A DNA stretch of 7,567 bases from the NCBI GenBank assembly GCA_017559555.1, contig JAFYRH010000220.1, positions 1-7,567 on the forward strand, given 5' to 3'. The DNA comes from Clostridia bacterium. GTDB lineage: Bacteria > Bacillota > Clostridia > Oscillospirales > CAG-272. Numbering within the stretch: position 1 is the first letter of the stretch; each line of letters starts with the position of its first letter. Below are positions 1-5,069 of the stretch, in pieces. The translations under genes and the position numbers were made by a program. Under the pieces are notes generated by a model, which was given only the letters and a program-made list of their open reading frames with translations, had not been told where the DNA came from and ran no database searches.

Positions 1-386
1 AGAGGTGTTCCATCGGAGAACTTCAGACCGTTCTTAATAACAAAATAGTAAGTGGTGTAGGTAATGTTTTTGCCTGTCGCATCGGTTTCGGTAACAGCCT
101 CGTAGTCAAGAACTACACAAGCTTCATCCTCACCATAAGCGGGCTTACCGTAGATATCGGTGGTAAGCATACCGATTTGGGTCATACCAATGATGGTGTT
201 GTCAGGTCCGGAGGTAGAATAGAAGGGGTTGAATACACCGTCGAGCTCGGAAGTAGAAAGCACGAGACGGGTGGTTTCGTTGTCGATTACGGTTCCGGTG
301 CTATCACAGCTGATAAAAGCTGTAAAGCTACTCAAAAGCATGATGGAAGCGATAATCAAACTGAGAATTTTTTTAGTGGTTTTCAT
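1..386 (-). CDS. Oligopeptide ABC transporter substrate-binding lipoprotein (SBP family 5), N-terminal part only
   Basis: This is the first 128 codons of a solute-binding lipoprotein; the gene runs off the left edge, so most of it is missing. The protein starts MKTTKKILSL, followed by a hydrophobic stretch and a lipobox-like FISC with Cys27 as the likely lipidated residue. The mature part contains LVLSTSELDGVFNPFYSTSG at about residues 40-59, then a segment with MTQIGMLTTD, and near the edge FVIKNGLKFSDGTP. The pattern of 'DGVFNPF' followed by 'LKFSDGTPL' is typical of family 5 (OppA/DppA-like) binding proteins, which hold peptides outside the membrane and pass them to an ABC permease. The ATG at 386..384 is chosen because it gives a complete signal peptide and has AAGGAG 12 bases upstream. 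It lies 35 bases after the upstream lipoprotein gene, same strand, suggesting one operon. Nickel or sugar specificity cannot be excluded from this fragment, since family 5 also contains such members. Confidence 0.85.
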   Translation of the reverse strand, partial: MKTTKKILSLIIASIMLLSSFTAFISCDSTGTVIDNETTRLVLSTSELDGVFNPFYSTSGPDNTIIGMTQIGMLTTDIYGKPAYGEDEACVVLDYEAVTETDATGKNITYTTYYFVIKNGLKFSDGTP

Positions 387-398
387 TTTTGTTATAGA

Positions 399-404
399 CT
401 CCTT
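399..404 (-). promoter_or_regulatory. Ribosome binding site of the substrate-binding lipoprotein gene
   Basis: AAGGAG on the minus strand, 12 bases before the ATG at 386, a slightly long spacing. It sits in the 35-base gap after the stop codon of the upstream gene. That gap also holds the 10-base palindrome GTTAATTAAC at 421..430, which overlaps the upstream stop codon. There is no stem followed by a T-run, so I see no terminator, and no convincing promoter fits here. Confidence 0.7.
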
Positions 405-421
405 TTTATGTAGTGCTACTG

Positions 422-1537
422 TTAATTAACGGTTATTTGAGCGTTGAACGAATCAACACCTGCCATAACTGCTGCATCGGGGGTTCCTTCGTAATAGTAA
501 ACCGATTGAACGCATGCAAGTTCACCTGTATAGTTAGTTGTCAACGTTCCCGTAACGGTAACGTTTTTCACTTTGGCGCCTGCTTGCATATCGATTGTCA
601 GAGCTGCAAGCTTGGGTGTAACCTTAACGGCTCCCGTGCTTTCTCTGATATCGTTGAACACGTATGTAACGTTTTCAAAATTCACGTCTACAACTTGCGC
701 TGTGGATGTAAGTCTCTTGAAAATTGCAGCGGTAGGCGTTGCTGCGGTTCCGCTCTTGCTTACTTTAAAGTTGGAAATCGTATAACCGTTACCGTTGAAA
801 ATGCCGGAGAAGGAAGTTACTACAGGGAATTCCTTACCATCGCAATCAATATCAGCGGTGATATATACGTTGCCGAGCGAAATTGCGCGCTTCAGTTGGT
901 CGTAATTGCCGGCAAGTTCCCATTCACCCTCGATATAATCTGCGTAAACGGCAATGTCAACGTCTGTTTCTCCGCCCGGGTGTGCGAAGCTTTGATCCCA
1001 AGGAGTGGTAAGCTCTTTATCGGAATAATAACCGATGCAGGTGTACCCTGTTCTCAGTGCGGCAATATCTTTCCAGTCGGAGAAGGTGTCGCCTGCAAGA
1101 GCATTATAATCACCGAGCTTTACGGGAGTTCCGTCGCTTTCTGTTACGTAATAAACCGAATAAGTGTGTCTAATTGCTTTTTCCCAACCTGCGTAAAGTG
1201 TGAGGGTGGGGGTATCAAAGGGAGTATTGAAATCCCACTTGGAAGAAGGCGTACAAGCTTCATCGGTATACCAACCGGTAAAATCGTATCCGCTTCTTGT
1301 AAGGGAATAATTGGGAATATCCTCGGTGGGATCGAGAATATAAGTTCCGGGATAATAAGCGAAATTTACGCTTGTTTTTGTGCTGGAAGTTCCATAATTC
1401 AAAATGCCACCATTCACATAGAAGGTAACGATGTTCTTGCCTTCAAAATCATCGGTGCCGCCCGCGCACCCCGACAAAGCAATTGTCAGGGTGAGGGCGA
1501 TCGCCATTATTGAAATCAGTATCAGAAGTCTTTTCAT
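422..1537 (-). CDS. Surface lipoprotein with two InlB/Flg_new-type repeats and a GLUG-like segment
   Basis: A complete 371-residue protein ending in TAA at 424..422. Residues 1-24 form a lipoprotein signal (MKRLLILISI start, a long hydrophobic core, lipobox LSGC with Cys24), so it should be anchored to the outer face of the membrane. Residues about 34-118 look like a Listeria-Bacteroides repeat (InlB B-repeat, Flg_new family): a beta segment, then TRSGYDFTGWYTDEAC and the closing LTLYAGWE. A second, more diverged copy follows at about 126-202 (LRTGYTCIGYYSDKEL, then IAVYADYIEGE). Residues about 226-260 hold FSGIFNGNGYTISNFKVS, a GLUG-like or beta-helix opening motif, and the rest to the end is beta-rich with VKNVTVTG. 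There is no catalytic motif that I recognise; such repeats are usually adhesive or structural. The gene begins one base after the stop codon of the LRR gene, indicating translational coupling and a shared role at the cell surface. The exact role is unknown. Confidence 0.9.
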   Translation of the reverse strand: MKRLLILISIMAIALTLTIALSGCAGGTDDFEGKNIVTFYVNGGILNYGTSSTKTSVNFAYYPGTYILDPTEDIPNYSLTRSGYDFTGWYTDEACTPSSKWDFNTPFDTPTLTLYAGWEKAIRHTYSVYYVTESDGTPVKLGDYNALAGDTFSDWKDIAALRTGYTCIGYYSDKELTTPWDQSFAHPGGETDVDIAVYADYIEGEWELAGNYDQLKRAISLGNVYITADIDCDGKEFPVVTSFSGIFNGNGYTISNFKVSKSGTAATPTAAIFKRLTSTAQVVDVNFENVTYVFNDIRESTGAVKVTPKLAALTIDMQAGAKVKNVTVTGTLTTNYTGELACVQSVYYYEGTPDAAVMAGVDSFNAQITVN

Positions 1538-1538
1538 T

Positions 1539-4500
1539 TTATTTATCCTCTACTTCTGTTGTTGTGGAGTCATCAGATCCCTCTGCAGAATTGGTGTTTT
1601 CCTCTACTGCTTCGGTCTGTTGCTCCGTTTTGGGAGCGGTTTTTGCAACCTTGCTCTTTTTAACAAGAATGATAGCAACACCTGCACCTGCAAGAACGAT
1701 TACCGCACCTGCAATGATAAGAATGACAACGAGAGTGTTGCCGCCGTCCTTGACGTCGGAGGAATCGTTTCCGGAATCCTCACCGGGAACATTGGTTTCG
1801 AAGTGATCTGCATAATTCTTGGTAAAGTCGGGGGTTACGCCCATTGCTGCGGTAAGAGCCGCAATCTTTTCTTCAAGAATAGCACCGTTTGCAACTCTTC
1901 CCTGCTCTTCTGCAGTGAGTGCGAGGTAGCTTGCTCTTGCATCCTTAACCATGTTGAAGCAATACTCGTTGTTATACATACCGTAAAGCTTTGCAATCTT
2001 GTTTTCGGTAACGTCAACGTAGTATTCGCTGCGAGCTTGATTGAACTTTGCAACAAACGCTTCATCAATAAGGGAGATCTCGTTTGTTCTATCTACAAGT
2101 GCGTTGTATGCATCGATTGCAACAGAAACGAGTTCGCCGTCAAATCTGGTTGCTACTTCGGGGAGCTTCTTAACCGCATTGATAAATGCGATTGCGTATG
2201 CACCCATTACCTTGCCGCTGGTCTCTTTTTCACTAACAGTGAAGTAAACACTGTAAATGTAAGAATCATAGCCGGAGGAGTTTTCGGGAATGACACAAAC
2301 CAAGCCGGATGCGTTGTTGGTACCTACTTGATCCTTAAAGTTGGAGTAGAAATAGAAATCGGAGAAGTTGGTCATCTTCTTTGCGGTGTGGTAATAGAAG
2401 TTGTAGCCGTAAAGCTCTTCAAACTTTTCAAAAACATCCGCGTTTTCAGGAGTAATGGTGGTAGCATAGTCGCCGGACCAGGTACCCTCGAGTGTGGGAG
2501 CATAGTAAGAATTGAACTGAACGGTCTTGAGATTATCACATCCATCAAACGCATAGTCGCCAACGTAAAGCAAGGATGCGGGAAGAACAACCTTTTCAAG
2601 ATATTTGTTTTGGCGAGCAGCACCGTACTCAATGCGAATGGTGCCTTCCATTACTTCAAGAGTGGTACCCTCTTTGTTTTGAGGATAGCATTCAAGAATA
2701 TATCCTGTGGAAACTTTGCTGTAAAGAACGCCGTCTACAAGCTTAACTGTGCCAAAGTCAACGTTTGTTACCTTTTCGCCATCTACCATTGCATAGAAGC
2801 CGGTGAATTTTGCACATCCGTCAAATGCGCTTGTTCCAAGCTCGGTGAGAGCTTCGAAAACTTCGAATTCTTCAATAGCGGTAAGGGAGAATGCGTTATC
2901 GCCAATCTTTTCAATCTTGGGAGCATTCAATGTTTTGAAGTATGTGCACTTGTAGAATGCTTGTTCGCCTACCTCGCAAAGCTCGGGGGCATTGAGGGTT
3001 GTAAGAACAGAGCAATTGCTGAATGCACTCTTTTCCAATTTGGTGAGCTTCGGTGCGTTAACAGTTTTGATTGTGCAACCATAGAACGCGTTGGTTCCAA
3101 TGGATTCAACCTTTTCAAGATTCAAGGTCTCGGGAAGCTTGGTTGCACAGAAAGCAGCTTCGCCGATGAAGGTAATATTGCTCAGGTCGATGCTGGAAAG
3201 AGCTGTACAATTGTAGAATGTATGTCTCTCGATTCTGGTAAGAGATTCATCAACGGTTACTGTTCTAAGAGCGGTACATTGATAGAATGCAAGCTGACCA
3301 AGAGAAGTAACACCGCAAAGATCGATGCTTGTCAATGCCTTACAGCCACGGAATGCTTCAGCACCAACAACCTTGAGGTTGCCGGCAACAACCGTTCTAA
3401 TAGCAGAGCAGCTGTGGAATGCGTATGCGCCGATTTCGGTAACGTTGGGAATGTTAACTTCGGTCAATTTGGTGCAACCGTAGAATGCGCGCTCACCGAT
3501 AGTGCCTGCGAGATCTGCGAAATCGAAGGAGCTAAGAGCTGTGCAGCTTTCGAAAGCACTTGTGCCAACGGTAACGTTGCCACCGTTGAATACAACAGCA
3601 TCAACGTTGCTCTTGTAGAATGCGGAAGCACCGATGATAGCACCCTCGCCAAGAGTTACTGCCTTAAGAGAGGTCAAGTTTGCAAATGCTTTTTCGCCAA
3701 TTGTAACACCTGCCAAAGGCATGTTCACAGAATTGATAACGGTTTGTACAAAAGCTTCTTTGCCAACGGATTTTACGTTTGCAAGATTGATGGTTTTGAG
3801 AGAGGTTGCACCCTTGAATGCTGCATCGCCAATGGAAACAACATTGCCTGCGGGAAGAGTTACAGTGCCAAGATTTACACAGTTTGCAAATGCACCGTAG
3901 CCGATGTTCTCGAGGAGAGAACCGGATGCAAAATTGATAGATGTAATGCTGGAAGCAGATGCAAATGCACCGGCACCAATGGTCTTAACGTTTGCGGGAA
4001 CAGTAAAGGTGGTTGCATTGGAACCGGGCAAGTACAGAACAAGTGTGTCACCACTCTTGTTGTATACTGCGTTACCTTCTACCTTGTAGTAGTTGGAGGT
4101 GCTTACATCAACGGTCAGCGTGCTAACCTTATCGAATGTAGCGACGCCCATGCTCTTAATGACGGTGTTCTTGCCAAGTACGAGCTTGGAAATGCCGGAA
4201 CGTGCAAATGCATTGTCACCGATTACAATTTCTCCATCGGGGAGTGTAACGGTCTTCAGCTTTTCACATTGATAGAATGCTTCTGCGGCAATTTCTTCAC
4301 AACCTGCCTCAAATACAACTTCGGTGAGGTTCTTGCATCCGTAGAATGCCTTTGCACCCAAATAGGTGAGGTCGTTTTTAATGGTTACCTTTGTAAGATT
4401 GGTACAGCCGTAGAATGCGGAATCGGAAATAATGTCGGAGTAAATAACGATTTCCTTAACTGCAGAATTCTTGAACATGTTTGTAGCAATTCTGGTCTTG

Positions 4501-4733
4501 GGACCGAGTTCAACACTTACAAGGTGCTTACAGTTTGCAAATGCGCTATCGCTAACGCGGCTCAGGTTGCTGAGCTTAACCTCAGAAAGTCTGGAGCCTG
4601 CAAATGCTTGCTTACCGATTGCATATACACCGGAAAGGTTGATGCCGCCGAGTGCATCGCATGTAAGGCTATCGTTATCTTGGAATGCATAGTCGGAAAT
4701 GATCTTAACGTCATCAAGGTTGATGTTTTCCAA
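1539..4733 (-). CDS. BspA-type leucine-rich-repeat, membrane-anchored C-terminal part of the interrupted S8 protease gene
   Basis: The frame is open from 4823, just after an in-frame TAA, to TAA at 1541..1539. The listed start is the TTG at 4733, which lies in mid-repeat, has no ribosome binding site, and is unlikely to be real; the first ATG-encoded Met comes much later. Down to about 2500 it is a chain of 20- to 25-residue LRR_5/TpLRR units of the form 'VTLP...IGxxAFYGCTxLTE'. Hairpin-like islands break the chain at about 4100-4020 (VEGNAVYNKSGDTLVLYLPG) and 2770-2665 (VDGVLYSKVSTGYILECYPQ). From about 2250 to 1835 the protein is helical, with two diverged copies of a stalk-type helical repeat (FINAVKKLPEV, then VKDARASYLALTAEEQ). 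A transmembrane helix at 1736-1662 is followed by KKSK and a Thr/Glu/Asp-rich tail of about 35 residues, so the tail should be cytoplasmic. There is no LPXTG sortase signal. Such repeats usually bind host proteins or other cells. I infer this is the 3' half of the gene to its right, not an independent gene. Confidence 0.8.
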   Translation of the reverse strand: MENINLDDVKIISDYAFQDNDSLTCDALGGINLSGVYAIGKQAFAGSRLSEVKLSNLSRVSDSAFANCKHLVSVELGPKTRIATNMFKNSAVKEIVIYSDIISDSAFYGCTNLTKVTIKNDLTYLGAKAFYGCKNLTEVVFEAGCEEIAAEAFYQCEKLKTVTLPDGEIVIGDNAFARSGISKLVLGKNTVIKSMGVATFDKVSTLTVDVSTSNYYKVEGNAVYNKSGDTLVLYLPGSNATTFTVPANVKTIGAGAFASASSITSINFASGSLLENIGYGAFANCVNLGTVTLPAGNVVSIGDAAFKGATSLKTINLANVKSVGKEAFVQTVINSVNMPLAGVTIGEKAFANLTSLKAVTLGEGAIIGASAFYKSNVDAVVFNGGNVTVGTSAFESCTALSSFDFADLAGTIGERAFYGCTKLTEVNIPNVTEIGAYAFHSCSAIRTVVAGNLKVVGAEAFRGCKALTSIDLCGVTSLGQLAFYQCTALRTVTVDESLTRIERHTFYNCTALSSIDLSNITFIGEAAFCATKLPETLNLEKVESIGTNAFYGCTIKTVNAPKLTKLEKSAFSNCSVLTTLNAPELCEVGEQAFYKCTYFKTLNAPKIEKIGDNAFSLTAIEEFEVFEALTELGTSAFDGCAKFTGFYAMVDGEKVTNVDFGTVKLVDGVLYSKVSTGYILECYPQNKEGTTLEVMEGTIRIEYGAARQNKYLEKVVLPASLLYVGDYAFDGCDNLKTVQFNSYYAPTLEGTWSGDYATTITPENADVFEKFEELYGYNFYYHTAKKMTNFSDFYFYSNFKDQVGTNNASGLVCVIPENSSGYDSYIYSVYFTVSEKETSGKVMGAYAIAFINAVKKLPEVATRFDGELVSVAIDAYNALVDRTNEISLIDEAFVAKFNQARSEYYVDVTENKIAKLYGMYNNEYCFNMVKDARASYLALTAEEQGRVANGAILEEKIAALTAAMGVTPDFTKNYADHFETNVPGEDSGNDSSDVKDGGNTLVVILIIAGAVIVLAGAGVAIILVKKSKVAKTAPKTEQQTEAVEENTNSAEGSDDSTTTEVEDK
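1546..1551 (-). promoter_or_regulatory. Ribosome binding site of the InlB-repeat lipoprotein, inside the upstream gene
   Basis: AGAGGA on the minus strand, eight bases before the ATG at 1537..1535. It overlaps the codons for the last residues (VED) of the LRR protein, whose TAA at 1541..1539 is separated from the ATG by one base. Ribosomes ending the upstream gene would be placed to restart here, so expression of the lipoprotein may depend on translation reaching the end of the LRR frame. Confidence 0.75.
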
Positions 4734-5069
4734 GAGGATACATTTTGCAAATGCGTAATTGCCAATAACCTCACAGGTATCGGGAAGAACTACATCTGTA
4801 AGTTTGGAACAGTTATAAAAAGCTTACTTTGCAATGGTGGTAACACCATCGGGAACAACAATAGAGGTGATCGTTTCGTTACCGAGAGGATCCTTCTTTG
4901 CATCAAGGTCATACTCACCATCCTCATTCTTACCGGGCTTTGTATTGTCGAGGTAGAAGTGAGAGAATGCGTATGCAGCGATTTCGTAAATACCCTCATC
5001 ATCTGGAATAACAACGTCGCCGCCGTTACCCTTATAAGCTACGAGCTTACGGTTTTCAATAACGAATTC
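2500..5069 (-). repeat. Tandem BspA/TpLRR leucine-rich repeat array, about 30 units
   Basis: Protein-level tandem repeats with a period of roughly 60-75 bases run continuously across the in-frame stop codon. Each unit gives a beta strand (VTLP, INLA, VNAP, IDLS), an 'IG..AF' turn and usually 'xGCxxLxx'. At DNA level the plus strand shows recurring GTAGAATGC-like words (for example near 2953, 3478, 3614, 4339 and 4408), which are the codons for AFY. The units are well diverged from each other, so this is an old protein repeat, not a recent DNA duplication. The first unit (5066-4970) has the opening form 'FVIENRKLVAYKGNGGDVVIP'-like, seen at the start of many LRR_5 blocks. Confidence 0.9.
4824..4826 (-). 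other. In-frame TAA stop inside a leucine-rich repeat
   Basis: The minus strand reads GTTACCACCATTGCAAAG (VTTIAK), then TAA, then GCTTTTTATAACTGTTCC (AFYNCS). The flanks join into a standard repeat, 'V..IAKxAFYNCSKLT', in which only the residue before AF is lost. That position is variable in the other units (E, Q, S, Y, N, K and others), so one base change from a Glu, Gln, Lys or Tyr codon would explain the stop. The frame is identical on both sides, so no insertion or deletion is needed. There is no ribosome binding site and no ATG near the stop for a second gene. Confidence 0.9.

Noticed and set aside
421..430. GTTAATTAAC palindrome as a terminator or operator
   Set aside because: It has no loop and no T-run, and it overlaps the end of a coding sequence. 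A ten-base AT-rich palindrome is easily found by chance.
413..1513. 366-codon plus-strand open frame
   Set aside because: It is in exact antisense register to the lipoprotein, which has a signal peptide, lipobox, ribosome binding site and recognisable repeats. The antisense product has none.
1835..2068. Short overlapping open frames on both strands (for example 1835..2068, 2372..2632, 3634..3900, 5075..5386, 6191..6433)
   Set aside because: All lie within the three real coding frames in other frames, with no ribosome binding site or recognisable protein pattern.
4733..4733. TTG as a genuine start of a separate LRR gene
   Set aside because: It lies in mid-repeat, with no ribosome binding site upstream and no signal peptide after it. 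The repeat pattern continues upstream for 30 codons to the TAA and beyond it.
4824..4826. Stop-codon reassignment or programmed readthrough at TAA
   Set aside because: Both complete reading frames in the window end in TAA at sensible protein ends, so TAA is a normal stop here. I see no known readthrough context or obvious structure after it. Not fully excluded.
2500..5069. CRISPR array or recent DNA tandem repeat
   Set aside because: Only short words such as GTAGAATGC recur, at irregular spacing and inside a coding frame; they are codons of the AFY motif in diverged protein repeats.
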